Source: Haloplanus salinus (GTDB lineage Archaea > Halobacteriota > Halobacteria > Halobacteriales > Haloferacaceae). From it: a stretch of 64,000 nucleotides of DNA. The notes beneath the pieces were generated by a model. That model saw nothing but the letters and a program-made list of their open reading frames with translations, searched no databases and was not told where the DNA came from. The DNA is taken from assembly GCF_003336245.1 (NCBI RefSeq), contig NZ_QPHM01000001.1:620001-684000 (forward strand), written 5' to 3'. Positions within the stretch are counted from its first letter, which is position 1; every line of letters begins with the position of its first letter. Made by a program: the position numbers and the translations under genes. Positions 26,321 to 35,795 of this stretch are shown piece after piece.

Positions 26321-27198
26321 TATCGGGGCGCTGGCCAGCGTCTCTCCGCGCACGGTTGGAGGAACGAGGCGAATACCGTCGTCTTCAGGCGGGGGACGAA
26401 GCCGACACGACGGGGAGCACCCACAGTTTGGACGCCTTCACGCAGTTTCCACCGCCGGCGTCGAGGTGACTGGCAACCGTCCCCAACGGGAACCGGCCGG
26501 AACGGAGCGGGTTCCGAGCCGTCCCGTCCGCCAACGAAACGAGGCAGGATCAACGGGCGGGTGGTGAACGCCACGTCCTCGACGGGCGTGCCGACGTGCC
26601 GGCCGCTCAAACAGTCGCGACGCCGTCGAGGGCGGGGATGGGTTCGCACGCAGTGTGTGCGATCATCCCGACGGCGTCGCCGCGCGGACCCGTGAACGGG
26701 TCGCCGGCTGTGACCGTGGTCGCGACGCGGGACGTCCGGCGTGTCCGACGAGTGCTCAGCGTGGGACCGGGAACGAACCGCCTCACCGGCCGGCGACGAC
26801 GGCAGTCCTCGATACCGCGTTGGAACGGCTGTGAGCGGTCGATCGACCACTGCAGTGACAAGGGCAACGTTTCGGGTGGAGAGAGTCCCCCGTCGTCTTG
26901 CAGCACGGTCCGACGGTTCCACCTCGGTGCGTGAGTCGTCAGCGGCGCGTAGAGAGGAGTGCGACGGTGGCGCCGAGAATCATGCCGAGTAACGGTGTCT
27001 ACGTCCGGCCCTCACCGACGACTCGGATACCCCCGATCCTCGGTGGACGAAGTGCTCCGCTCGCGCCCCGTATTCAGCATGGCTACTGAGACGGTCGGGA
27101 GAGCCACGCTGTATCCGGAGGCCGGAGTCGGCAAACGCCTATCGTCGTCCCGCGTGTCGAGTCGTACACCGGTCAGGGCGGAGCGGTGGACGACGTAC
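26321..27198. other. Gene-poor stretch with possible decayed coding sequence
   Basis: About 880 bases without a convincing gene. On the minus strand two short frames look protein-like but are not joined: VTAGDPFTGPRGDAVGMIAH with ACEPIPALDGVATV ends at 26607, and in another frame just beyond is GRHVGTPVEDVAFTTRPLI. This would fit a frameshifted remnant of an unidentified gene. It is not strong enough to call. Confidence 0.3.
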
Positions 27199-27486
27199 CT
27201 ACTCGATTTCCAGCCGGCCACTTTCGCTGGTCTCTCCGGCGGCGTTCTCGTCCCACTCGAGTTCGAACTCGACGCTCAGTTCGGTCATGCTGCCGGCCGG
27301 GCCTTCGCGTTCGGCTTTGACCTCGAAGGTCGGTCGGGCAGGGGGGTTCAGTGTGACGGAGTCGGAGCCTGCGTTCAGGCTGATGGGGGTTCCGCTGTCG
27401 AGATTGTCCGCGACTTTCCGGAGGTACGACGCAATCTCTTCTCGGCTCCGGTTGCTTTCCGATTTGAACAGGACTTCTTCGGGCAT
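27199..27486 (-). CDS. Amphi-Trp domain protein
   Basis: 95 residues from the ATG at 27486; longer readings include low-complexity Arg-rich sequence. MPEEVLFKSESNRSREEIAS with YLRKVADNLDSGTPISL and the ending ELSVEFELEWDE is the amphi-Trp pattern (small acidic beta domain with conserved Trp) common in haloarchaea, often fused to or near membrane and nucleic-acid proteins. Function is unknown. Upstream is a gap of about 465 bases, so it has its own promoter (minus-strand ACTTACTTATCG region before the start). Confidence 0.85.
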   Translation of the reverse strand: MPEEVLFKSESNRSREEIASYLRKVADNLDSGTPISLNAGSDSVTLNPPARPTFEVKAEREGPAGSMTELSVEFELEWDENAAGETSESGRLEIE

Positions 27487-27951
27487 ACTGAACCGGACGC
27501 TGCCCGTACCGATAAGTAAGTGCCTCCTATAAGCGTTCGACCGCTCGGCCGATATGCGCCCCGCGTATTGCGAGACCGTGCCGCGCTGCCAGCGTCTCGT
27601 CAGCAACGGCGTGACTGGCGCGGACGACAGGATCGACCTCCTCCTCCGCCCGAAGACGGCGGAATCCGACCACCGGATTCGGGCGGTCGTCGCCTTTCGG
27701 TTCCAACCCGCACTCGGAGGGCCGTGGCCCGGCCAACGAGGCCCCATCGGACTCCGTGTTATCGCCGTGCGAACCACCGCTGGTCGGCGTGGTAGCCGGC
27801 AGCGGTCGCGTGGAGACGATGAACCACGCACTTCCAGCAGTGGTTCGAACTCACGGGTCGTGAGGACGCCCTCGTGCGTGTACCGCGTGGTCGACGACCG
27901 TCGATGTTACCGCGCCCATTCGTTCGACTGCTGGCGATTGGCTTCGTCCAG
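27487..27951. other. Intergenic region with no convincing gene
   Basis: About 465 bases between the amphi-Trp gene and the histidine kinase stop. Several overlapping ORFs exist on both strands but are Arg/Pro-rich and lack recognisable domains. I see no repeat or tRNA-like structure. Confidence 0.4.
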
Positions 27952-30900
27952 TCACTCGGGAGTGCCGATCCCGGTGATCTCGAACCGTGCGCCATCGTCG
28001 TCGCTGTCGGTGACTCGGATGTCCCAGCCGTGGGCGTCCACGATCTGTTTGGTGATCCGAAGTCCGAAGCCAGTCCCCTCCTCGGCAGTCGAGTACCCCG
28101 CCTCGAAGACGTCCGCACGCTCCCCCTCGGGGATCCCCGCGCCGTCGTCCGCGACGGAGAACCCATCGGCGAGATCGGCTACTCGGACTGTCACGTCCTC
28201 ACCGCCGTGTTCGACGGCGTTTGCGAGGAGGTTCTCCAGTAACTGTCGGAGACGGCTCCGATCTGCCGAGATCGTCCGCTCCGTCTCGACGATCAACGTT
28301 GCGCGCTCGCCGGGGACCACCTCCCAGCACTCCTCGATCAGCGACGACAGCGACACCGCCTCGGTACTCCCGACGGTCTCACCACCCCGGGCGAGGGTCA
28401 ACAGGTCCTCGATGAGGGCGTCCATCCGGTCGAGTGCGCCGGCCACGCCGTCCAGATGGGTCGAGTCACAGTCGGCTTGTGCCAGTTCCAGTCGGCCCCC
28501 GGCGGTCCGCAGTGGGTTTCGCAGGTCGTGGCTCACGACGCTGGCGAACTCCTCTAAGCGCTCGTTCTGCCGTTCGAGGTCCCGTTTTTGCGTTCGAAGC
28601 CGTTGTTGCTGTGTGACTTGTTCCAGTGCAGTGGCAATGTTGCTGGCGAGGATGCTGCCGAGCACTACGTGCTGTCTGTCGAATGCTCCCTGTTGCGCCG
28701 AGGCGGCGATCAAGATTCCGTGGTCGCTGATCGGAAGGAAGAGTTCGCTCCGAACCGCCGTGTCCGGGTTGTATCGATCCGAGTCCTCCCGGACGTCTTC
28801 GACTGCTACGGGGTCCCCGGATTCGAAGACGCGCCACGCGATGCTCTCCCCACCGGTGAACGTCGGCGCTTCGCCGACCAACTCCCTGCTGGCGTCGGTC
28901 TGTGCGACCGGAACCAGTCTCTCCCGATCCGTGTCGTGGCGGTGGATCGCATTACTCTCCAGGTCGAGGATGTCACGGGCCGCTTCCACGCCGACCTCGG
29001 CGACCTCTCGCTCGGTCTCCGCGGTCATCAACTTCGTAGTTACGTCGTTCAGCGCTTCGAGTTGACGCTCGCGTTCTTTCTGCTCGGTGATGTTGCGCGA
29101 GACGGCCATCCCGTAGATGACCTCACCCGCGGCGTCTCGAATCGGCATCGTGCGGATTTCGTAGTGCATCCCCCGGTACGCCTGCTGATAGGTGTGACTC
29201 TCCCCGGCCAGTGTCCGCTCGAAGTAGTGGACGTGTTCGTCGGCAATTTCTTCGGGAAACAGGTCGTGTGGCTTGGTACCTCTGATCTCGTCGCTGGACA
29301 ACCCGACGTTTGTCAACTCGTCGCCACCGGCGCGCACGTTTCGCAGCTCCTCGTCGAACAGGAACACGCCACCGTTAGGAAAATTATCGACGAGGGAGCG
29401 GTACTGCGAGGTGAGTTCCTCCAACTCCTGCTCGCGTTCCTTGCGTTCGGTGACGTCGCGTGCGACGCCGACGGCCGCTTCGACGGTTCCGTCCACGACC
29501 AGTGGAGTCAGCCGATACTCCAGTACGGCGTAGCCCCGGGACGGAAACTCGCCTTCGACTTCGCCCTGGACGAGGTCACGGTCGCCGTTCAGCAGTTCCC
29601 GGTACGGATCACCGTCCGCTTGCTGGCGGACCTGCGGGATGAGCGTGCTCCGCTCGCCCACGAGTTCGTCGCACGTCGTGTCGTACCAACCGGCCAGATA
29701 CTCGTTGACGAGCTCGAAGCGCCCCTCAGGATCGTAAATGCAGGCGGCCTCGTGCAGCGAGTTGATCATCCGCTTGTACTTCCGACGTTCCCTCCTCCGT
29801 CGTTCGAGTTCCCGCTGGCGCTCCTCCCGGTCGGTGATGTCGACGAGCGAGAAGACGGCGCTCTCGAACGAGCCGTCCTCGCCGAAGACGGGGGCACCGT
29901 TGACCGACAGCAGTTTCCGCGTTCCGTCGGGCCACTCGATGTCGAGTCGTTCGCCGTGGACTGGCTCACCCGTGTCCCGGATCCGGGTGAACGGGAGGTT
30001 CTCGTCCGGGATCGGGGTCCCGCTCGGATCCCGAATATCCCACTTCGGGTCGTTGTACGTCCGATCGGTCAGCTCCTCGCTGTCGAGGCCCAGCACTTCC
30101 GCCGCGCGCTCGGTTGCGAAGACGAACGCTCCCTCAGCATCGACTTTGACGACACATCCCGGCACCGTTTTCGTAAGCTGTTGGCACCGCCGTTCCCGCC
30201 GTCTCCGCTCCGTTATGTCGCGTCCGACGCCGACGAGACCGGTCGCGTTGCCATCCGTATCTGTCAGGCGAGCGCCGGTGAACTCGTAGGGGATCCGCTC
30301 GCCGTCTGCGGTGAGCAGGTCCGCTTCGACGGTCGTTTCGCCGTCCCGAAGCGTCGTCTCGACGGCGTCCGCAATCGCCTGTCGTTCGCCCTCGGGGAAC
30401 AACTCGGTGGCCGCCAGTCCGTCCAACTCCGCAGGGTCGTGGCCCGTCACCTCGACCGCCCGTTCGTTGTGTCGGCGGATGGTCCCGTCCGAATCGAGGA
30501 GATAGAACAGATCGTCAAGTGTGTCCAGGGCTTGCTCGGTGAACTCCCGCTCCGCTCGGAGTTCCCGCTCGCGTTCCCTGCGCTCGGTAACGTCGTGGAT
30601 AGCGCCCCGGAGGGTCGTCACCTCGCCGTTCGGTGACACCGGGACGATCGTCACGTCCACGGTACGCTGGGCGCCGTTCGGTGGCTGGATCCGCCAGGTT
30701 CCCTGTACCTGTTCGCCGGTTTCGGCAGCGCGGTCGAACGCGGCTCGAACCGCGGCCCGGTCGTCCGGATGGTAGAGGTCGATCGCTCTCTCAAGTGAAA
30801 GGTCGTCATCCGGTGAGAGGCCGGTGAGCCGGCCGGCACCGGGGGTGATCTCCAGTTCGCCGGTGTCGAGGGCCAGTTCCCAACCACCGATGTCGGCAGT

Positions 30901-31341
30901 CTCCTCGGCCAGTCGCAGGAGCTTTTCCTGACGGCCGAGTCGTTCCGCGGACCGTCGGGCCTGGACGGCGTTTGTGATGCGGTTGGCCAAGAGTTCGTAC
31001 CGTTCGGTTCCGGAGCCTTTCTGCAGATAGTCGGTGACGCCGGCAGCGATGGCGTCGCTGGCGACTTCCTCGCTACCCTTGCCGGTAAACAGGACGAACG
31101 GCAACCCGGGGTAGTCCTCGCGCACTCGTCGAAGGAACTCGATGCCGTCTCGCTCGGGCATGTCGTAATCGGAGACGACACAGTCGGGGGAGAGGTCTTG
31201 TATCAGTTCGAGGCCCTCGGCGGCGCTCGTGGCCGTCTCGACCGACAATCGGTCGTCCTCCCGTTCGAGCACGGTCGCAGTCAGGTCTCCAAACTCCGGA
31301 TCGTCATCGACGTGGAGAACCCGGATAGCGGCATGCGGCAT
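27952..31341 (-). CDS. Receiver/multi-PAS/GAF histidine kinase
   Basis: 1129 residues from the ATG at 31341 (MPHAAIRVLHVDDD); an alternative start lies 19 codons upstream. Domain order: receiver domain (about 1-120, phospho-acceptor D58 in VVSDYDMPERDG), five PAS/PAC modules (about 135-780, each ending in a GxxxDITER-type segment, such as GVGRDITERRRRE), a GAF domain (about 790-935, with ASNIATALEQV), a HisKA domain with the phosphorylated His in FASVVSHDLRNPL, and the HATPase domain (LLENLLANAVEHGG, ADDGAGIPEGER, GTGFGLRI). It is soluble, with no membrane segments. It probably senses cytoplasmic or redox signals; the output partner is not encoded nearby. Confidence 0.92.
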   Translation of the reverse strand: MPHAAIRVLHVDDDPEFGDLTATVLEREDDRLSVETATSAAEGLELIQDLSPDCVVSDYDMPERDGIEFLRRVREDYPGLPFVLFTGKGSEEVASDAIAAGVTDYLQKGSGTERYELLANRITNAVQARRSAERLGRQEKLLRLAEETADIGGWELALDTGELEITPGAGRLTGLSPDDDLSLERAIDLYHPDDRAAVRAAFDRAAETGEQVQGTWRIQPPNGAQRTVDVTIVPVSPNGEVTTLRGAIHDVTERRERERELRAEREFTEQALDTLDDLFYLLDSDGTIRRHNERAVEVTGHDPAELDGLAATELFPEGERQAIADAVETTLRDGETTVEADLLTADGERIPYEFTGARLTDTDGNATGLVGVGRDITERRRRERRCQQLTKTVPGCVVKVDAEGAFVFATERAAEVLGLDSEELTDRTYNDPKWDIRDPSGTPIPDENLPFTRIRDTGEPVHGERLDIEWPDGTRKLLSVNGAPVFGEDGSFESAVFSLVDITDREERQRELERRRRERRKYKRMINSLHEAACIYDPEGRFELVNEYLAGWYDTTCDELVGERSTLIPQVRQQADGDPYRELLNGDRDLVQGEVEGEFPSRGYAVLEYRLTPLVVDGTVEAAVGVARDVTERKEREQELEELTSQYRSLVDNFPNGGVFLFDEELRNVRAGGDELTNVGLSSDEIRGTKPHDLFPEEIADEHVHYFERTLAGESHTYQQAYRGMHYEIRTMPIRDAAGEVIYGMAVSRNITEQKERERQLEALNDVTTKLMTAETEREVAEVGVEAARDILDLESNAIHRHDTDRERLVPVAQTDASRELVGEAPTFTGGESIAWRVFESGDPVAVEDVREDSDRYNPDTAVRSELFLPISDHGILIAASAQQGAFDRQHVVLGSILASNIATALEQVTQQQRLRTQKRDLERQNERLEEFASVVSHDLRNPLRTAGGRLELAQADCDSTHLDGVAGALDRMDALIEDLLTLARGGETVGSTEAVSLSSLIEECWEVVPGERATLIVETERTISADRSRLRQLLENLLANAVEHGGEDVTVRVADLADGFSVADDGAGIPEGERADVFEAGYSTAEEGTGFGLRITKQIVDAHGWDIRVTDSDDDGARFEITGIGTPE

Positions 31342-31667
31342 TAGATATCGTACCGTCGGGATCCTGAAGAAGTTTCGGTGAGAGGAGTGCTCCGACACCC
31401 GCTAACGTACGTCGAGTTCGTGGTGGGACGGCGTCGTTCGAGTTCCCCTCGTCGCGGTGACGAGGAGGGGTGGTCGCCGAGTGTCGCGTGACGTCTCGCC
31501 GATATCGCGCACACCGGTGCCGTCAGCTTCTCGCCACTGGTGGTCGTCTCGGGTCCCACGCCGACGTGCGTTCTGTACCGACGCCGTGCGCGTCTCGAAC
31601 GCAATCGATAGCCCACCGGAGGCTCGGTACGTCGCGAAATATGGGCGCCGCCGTCGACCGGGCGAGC
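31342..31667. other. Intergenic region with no convincing gene
   Basis: About 326 bases between two minus-strand genes. An AT-containing CATTAGATATCGTACC stretch just upstream of the kinase ATG is a promoter candidate. No ORF with a recognisable domain is seen. Confidence 0.4.
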
Positions 31668-32405
31668 TCAGGCGAGCGAACGCGTCGCGGACGCCGATCC
31701 GCCGCGTAGTTGCACGAACGAATCGGCGATGATGCCGTATATCAGGATGGTGAGCGCCGAGTTGATGACGAGCGAAGCGAGTTGCCCGACCGACGGCGAG
31801 ACGAAGGCAAGTAGCGATCCGACCGCGCCACCGACAGCGCTAACGGCGCCGAACAGGACGACGAGCGCGAGCAGTCGCCAGCGGTTCCCACTCGCCAGTT
31901 CCCAGCTTCGACGGAACGCCTCAATCGGCCCGGTGTCCTCGACGGCGACGGCGAACACCGCGAACTGGAGGCTCACGGCGAGGAACAGGCCGGGAACGAT
32001 GAGGAACGCGAACCCGACCGTGATCGCCACCCCGAGGACGGCGCTGACGACGAGCGCGGACAGGAACGCACGGCCGAGACGCCGGGTGAACAGCTCCCCG
32101 GGGAGCGACGAGAGGGTGGAGAGGTCACGCGCGAACAGCCGTGCGGTCACGAGAAAGACGCCGATGCCGAGCAACAGCGCGACCACGGCCAGTCCGACCG
32201 CGACTTCGGTCGGTACCGGGAGCGCGAAGCCAACCCCGGAGCCGCTGGACTGTACTCCGGACGGGAGTTGGTTCACGATGACGGCGTTGAACGAGCCGAC
32301 AAAGAGAACCTGATAGCAGATCATCAGTACGAGCGCGACGATGCCACTGATCGAGAGCGAGCGTCGGGCCCCACGCCCGATCGCTCGGCCTAACTGGAGG
32401 GCCAT
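31668..32405 (-). CDS. Polytopic membrane protein (DUF7847/GlpQ-membrane-domain-like)
   Basis: 245 residues from the ATG at 32405; the upstream extension is low-complexity. It has about five to six hydrophobic segments: ISGIVALVLMICYQVLFVG, VAVGLAVVALLLGIGVFLV, FLSALVVSAVLGVAITVGFA, WRLLALVVLFGAVSAVGGAV and LVINSALTILIYGII. The pattern FLIVPGLFLAVSLQF with VEDTGPIEAFRRSWELASGN is typical of the glycerophosphodiesterase membrane domain / DUF7847 family, of unknown function. It stands alone and divergent from the ABC export operon. Confidence 0.8.
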   Translation of the reverse strand: MALQLGRAIGRGARRSLSISGIVALVLMICYQVLFVGSFNAVIVNQLPSGVQSSGSGVGFALPVPTEVAVGLAVVALLLGIGVFLVTARLFARDLSTLSSLPGELFTRRLGRAFLSALVVSAVLGVAITVGFAFLIVPGLFLAVSLQFAVFAVAVEDTGPIEAFRRSWELASGNRWRLLALVVLFGAVSAVGGAVGSLLAFVSPSVGQLASLVINSALTILIYGIIADSFVQLRGGSASATRSLA

Positions 32406-32577
32406 ACGTGAGGTGTCGGGAGCGGGACTGGTGAAACGTCGTCCAGCGTTTCTCGTTCGGAAACCCCCGCGTGGGACCGTCGGTCGCGTTCCACTCGGTG
32501 CAGGGACGCCACGCCGCGTCACGACGCTGTTGCGGGCCACGAAACGCCACGTCGACGGCAATTGCAACCGTCGGATT

Positions 32578-32772
32578 GTGCGGAGACGTCGCGTACTGGG
32601 CCCCCACCAGCTGCCGGTAGCGGCGGTCGGCGCCGGATTGGCTGCCGTCGGCTCCCGGGCGCTCGTACGGCTGCCACCGCCCGCCACGGGCGAGCTGTTC
32701 GGTCCGGCGGTTGCGCTTCTCACGCTGTCGCTCGTCGTCTGGGCCGGTCCGTTTCCCCTCCCGTCGGGCTAG
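32578..32772 (+). CDS. Small putative membrane protein
   Basis: A 64-codon frame from a GTG at 32578 with two hydrophobic segments (LPVAAVGAGLAAVG and LFGPAVALLTLSLVVWAG). Its TAG stop shares a base with the GTG of the next small membrane ORF (TAGTG), a usual sign of coupled translation. Alternatively both are halves of one frameshifted membrane protein gene. No family is recognised, and the start is uncertain. Confidence 0.35.
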   Translation: MRRRRVLGPHQLPVAAVGAGLAAVGSRALVRLPPPATGELFGPAVALLTLSLVVWAGPFPLPSG

Positions 32773-33023
32773 TGGTATCGCCGACGAGTGGGTACGGCAT
32801 CGAGTTCGACGACAACCAGCGACGGCTGCTCGCGAGCACGAGGATCACCGTTGCCATTGGCCCGTTCGCCGGGGTCGGGATGGCGTCCGTGACGCCCTGG
32901 ACCGTCCCGCGGACGCTGACGCTCAGTACGTGTGTGGCGCTGCTCCCGCTATTTAGGACGCTCCTCTGGCGTGCCGGGCAGACGCTCCGGTGGCACGCGG
33001 CACCGGACGACGGCCGGCCCTGA
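32772..33023 (+). CDS. Small putative membrane protein
   Basis: An 83-codon frame from a GTG at 32772: GIEFDDNQRRLLASTRITVA followed by two hydrophobic segments (ITVAIGPFAGVGMASV and LTLSTCVALLPLFRTLLW) and a polar tail. Together with the preceding ORF it would give a four-helix membrane protein. It lies about 110 bases upstream of the ABC ATPase gene on the same strand and may belong to its transcript. No homologue is recognised. Confidence 0.35.
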   Translation: MVSPTSGYGIEFDDNQRRLLASTRITVAIGPFAGVGMASVTPWTVPRTLTLSTCVALLPLFRTLLWRAGQTLRWHAAPDDGRP

Positions 33024-33130
33024 ATCGGTACTCGTGGCTCCAACCGGTCCGACCGAACGACGGGATCGGTGTTTCCGACTCCGAAACCGCCACTGGGTAT
33101 TCATCGGCCGCCACCCCGTCCCAGCATCCC

Positions 33131-34042
33131 GTGACAGTAATTAGCGCCACGGACCTCTCGAAGCGCTACGGCGACGTGCTCGCCCTCGACCGCGTCGACC
33201 TGACGGTCGACGCCGGCGAAACGTTCGGCTTCCTCGGGCCGAACGGCGCGGGCAAGTCGACGTTTATCGACATCCTACTCGGGTTCGTCGCGCCGAGCGA
33301 CGGCACGCTGTCAGTGTTCGGCCACGACTGCCGGGACGACGGCGTCGCCGTCCGCGAACGCGTCGGCGTCCTACCGGAGGGGTACGCCCCGTTCGATGGC
33401 CTCTCGGGCCGCCAACACGTCGACTACGCCATCCGATCGAAGGGCGTCGACGAGAACCCCGCCGATGTCCTCTCCCGCGTCGGCCTCCGCGACGACGCCG
33501 CGCGCCCAGCCACGGACTACTCGAAGGGGATGCGCCAACGGCTCGCGCTCGCGATGGCGCTCGTCGGGGAGCCGGACCTGCTCGTCCTCGACGAGCCGAC
33601 GACCGGACTCGATCCGAACGGCGCCGCGGAGATGCGAACGATCCTCCGCGAGGAGGCCGACCGCGGGGCGACGATTTTCTTCTCGAGTCACGTCCTCGAA
33701 CAGGTCGAGGCGGTCTGTGACCGGGTCGGTATCCTCCAGAACGGCCGGCTGATCGCGACCGACACCATCGCCGGACTGCGTGATTCGATCGGCGGTGGCA
33801 CGAAACTCGTCATCGCGCCCGACCGCGTCGACGACGGGACCCTCGACGCCGTCGAACGGGTCGATGGCGTCGAGACGGCGGTCGAACGCGACGGCACCAT
33901 CGAGGCGACGTGTACGAACGACGCGAAGATGGACGCGCTCGTCGAACTCCACGACGCCGGCGTCGAGGTCGTCAACTTCCGCACGGAGGAGGCGTCGCTC
34001 GAGGACATGTTCGTCGAGTTCACCGGAGGCGAGCGGGCGTGA
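33131..34042 (+). CDS. ABC transporter ATP-binding protein (export type)
   Basis: 303 residues from a GTG at 33131 (VTVISATDLSKRYGDVLALD). Walker A GPNGAGKST, the signature YSKGMRQRLALA, Walker B LLVLDEPTTGLDP and the switch SSHVLEQVEAVCD are seen, with the C-terminal extension of CcmA/NosF/DrrA-type exporters. It pairs with two permeases that follow with 4-base overlaps. Substrate unknown. Candidates include lipid, drug or copper/nitrous-oxide-reductase maturation; no such partner gene is visible. Confidence 0.92.
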   Translation: MTVISATDLSKRYGDVLALDRVDLTVDAGETFGFLGPNGAGKSTFIDILLGFVAPSDGTLSVFGHDCRDDGVAVRERVGVLPEGYAPFDGLSGRQHVDYAIRSKGVDENPADVLSRVGLRDDAARPATDYSKGMRQRLALAMALVGEPDLLVLDEPTTGLDPNGAAEMRTILREEADRGATIFFSSHVLEQVEAVCDRVGILQNGRLIATDTIAGLRDSIGGGTKLVIAPDRVDDGTLDAVERVDGVETAVERDGTIEATCTNDAKMDALVELHDAGVEVVNFRTEEASLEDMFVEFTGGERA

Positions 34043-34845
34043 CGTGGCGCGTAATCGCCCGTCGGGACTGGCAGTTAGTCCGCGACGCCCGACTCACGAA
34101 GGTCGCGCTCGTCGGCCTGATCGCCGTCGTCTCGGTCGCGGCGTACGTTTACCCCGTCGTCGGCACCCCGCCGATCACGACGAGTCGGTTCGGCGCCTTC
34201 GTCGGCGGGTGGCTCGGAGGGTTGCTCGCCCCAATCGGCGTGTTGCTCGGCTACGGTGCGATCGCCCGCGAGCACGAATCCGGCGCGCTGCGGCTCGCGC
34301 TCTCGATGCCACACGGCAGATCGACGCTCGTCCTCGGACGGTTCGTCGGCCGCGCAGGCGTGCTGGGGGCCGCCACCGTCGTCGGGATGACGATTGCGGG
34401 TGTCCTGGTCGTCTATCCGTTCGGAACGCTGCAGCCGCTTCGCTTTCTGGCGTTCGTCCTCCTGAGCGTCGCTCACGGCGCCACCTGGGTCGGGATCGGC
34501 GTCGCAGCATCCGCGCTGGTCGCGACGAACCGCCGGGCGCTCGTCCTCGGCGTCGTCGCGCTCTTCGTCCGGGTCATCGTCTGGGACGCCGCCACTGCGG
34601 GAGCCGAGGCTGGGCTGATGACGGCGGGGGTCACCGACGGTCCGATCCGAACCGTAGTTCAGGTCAGCGCCCAACTCGATCCCGGCAGCGCCTTCGAGAC
34701 GCTCGTCACCGCCTTGGCTGTGCGCGATCAGGGGACTGGCGCGTGGTACGACGGGCCGGCACTCGCGCTTCCGGTCTTCGTCGGCTGGCTCCTCGGTCCA
34801 CTGTCGGTCGCGATAGCCCGGTTCGAGTGGAGGGACCTCGCGTGA
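34039..34845 (+). CDS. ABC transporter permease (ABC-2/NosY type)
   Basis: 268 residues from a GTG overlapping the ATPase stop by 4 bases. Six hydrophobic segments are seen, e.g. VALVGLIAVVSVAAYVYP, LGGLLAPIGVLLGYGAI and ATVVGMTIAGVLVVYPFG. AIAREHESGALRLALSMPHGR is the coupling-type segment of ABC-2 permeases of the NosY type. It forms the export channel with its neighbour; the two permeases are paralogues, both starting V-T-W-R. Confidence 0.88.
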   Translation: MTWRVIARRDWQLVRDARLTKVALVGLIAVVSVAAYVYPVVGTPPITTSRFGAFVGGWLGGLLAPIGVLLGYGAIAREHESGALRLALSMPHGRSTLVLGRFVGRAGVLGAATVVGMTIAGVLVVYPFGTLQPLRFLAFVLLSVAHGATWVGIGVAASALVATNRRALVLGVVALFVRVIVWDAATAGAEAGLMTAGVTDGPIRTVVQVSAQLDPGSAFETLVTALAVRDQGTGAWYDGPALALPVFVGWLLGPLSVAIARFEWRDLA

Positions 34846-35660
34846 CTTGGCGCGACGTCGCCCGCCGGGACGTTCGTGCCGCCAGCCGGTCGGTCGGTAT
34901 CTGGATCGTCGGCGGGGGGCAGATCCTCCTGTTCGTCGGCGTCGCCGCCGTCGAATTCGTGCTCGGCGACGGCTCGTTCTCGACGTACATCGGCAGCCTC
35001 GCCGGGGTCGTCGCGGTGACGACGCCGCTCGTTGCGCTCCTCCTCGGGTACAAGTCGATCCTCGCGGAGCGGACCGGCGGGCAACTCCGGCTTGCACTCT
35101 CCGTCCCACACTCCCGCCGGGATGTGGCGGTCGGCAAATTCGTCGGCCGGAGCGTCGTCTTCACCGCACCGACTGTACTCGCGCTCTGTCTCGCCGGCGG
35201 CGTCGCCATCGCCCTCGCCGACGGGGGCGTGCCGTGGCCCTGGCTGCCGTGGTTCGTCGGTGTGACGGTACTGTACGGGGTGGCGTTCGTGGGGCTCGCC
35301 GTCGGCGTCTCGCTGTCGACGGCGACTGGCCGACGCGTGACCGTCGGTACCATCGGTGCGTATCTGGTGACGGTCGTCCTCTGGGAGGACCTCCATACAG
35401 CGGTGCTGTTGCTCCTCCACCGGTTCGACACGGCGGTCACGAACGACATGCCGGGCTGGGCCCTCTTCGTCCGTCTCGTGGCGCCGAGCGAGTCCTTCGA
35501 CCTCCTCGTCCGGACCGGGTTCGCCGTCGGTCGGGCCGGTCGGTACGCCGACAGTGGAATCGCGTACGTCGCGTGGCCGGCCGCCCTCGGACTGCTCGTC
35601 GCGTGGACGCTCGTTCCCGTCGCGCTCGGCTACCGTCGGTTCGAGACCGCGGATCTCTAG
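34842..35660 (+). CDS. ABC transporter permease (ABC-2/NosY type), paralogue
   Basis: 272 residues from a GTG overlapping the previous stop by 4 bases. It has the same layout as the previous protein: VTWRDVARRDVRAA, then about six helices (IWIVGGGQILLFVGVAA, VVAVTTPLVALLLGYKS, WLPWFVGVTVLYGVAFVG and others), and the coupling segment LAERTGGQLRLALSVPHSRR. Three genes with two overlaps form a compact exporter operon. Confidence 0.88.
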   Translation: MTWRDVARRDVRAASRSVGIWIVGGGQILLFVGVAAVEFVLGDGSFSTYIGSLAGVVAVTTPLVALLLGYKSILAERTGGQLRLALSVPHSRRDVAVGKFVGRSVVFTAPTVLALCLAGGVAIALADGGVPWPWLPWFVGVTVLYGVAFVGLAVGVSLSTATGRRVTVGTIGAYLVTVVLWEDLHTAVLLLLHRFDTAVTNDMPGWALFVRLVAPSESFDLLVRTGFAVGRAGRYADSGIAYVAWPAALGLLVAWTLVPVALGYRRFETADL

Positions 35661-35763
35661 CGGACGTGGATTCGTCGATGTGAGGGCGCTCGGCTCCGTT
35701 CGTGGCAGTCCCGGGCGGCCCCGTCGCCGTTCGGGGCGATCGGTGAGCGTACCGCACGAGGAC

Positions 35764-35771
35764 ATATTTAA
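35764..35771 (+). promoter_or_regulatory. TATA box of the DUF2892 gene
   Basis: ATATTTAA lies 25-32 bases upstream of the ATG at 35796, in a GC-rich setting. This spacing is typical of leaderless haloarchaeal mRNAs. Confidence 0.6.
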
Positions 35772-35795
35772 CACATAGCACTGCGAATATACGGT

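Noticed and set aside
27527-27831. Upstream extension of the amphi-Trp gene and a 69-codon ORF at 27527-27736
   Set aside because: Both are Arg/Pro-rich and unlike any family; the amphi-Trp pattern begins exactly at the ATG at 27486.
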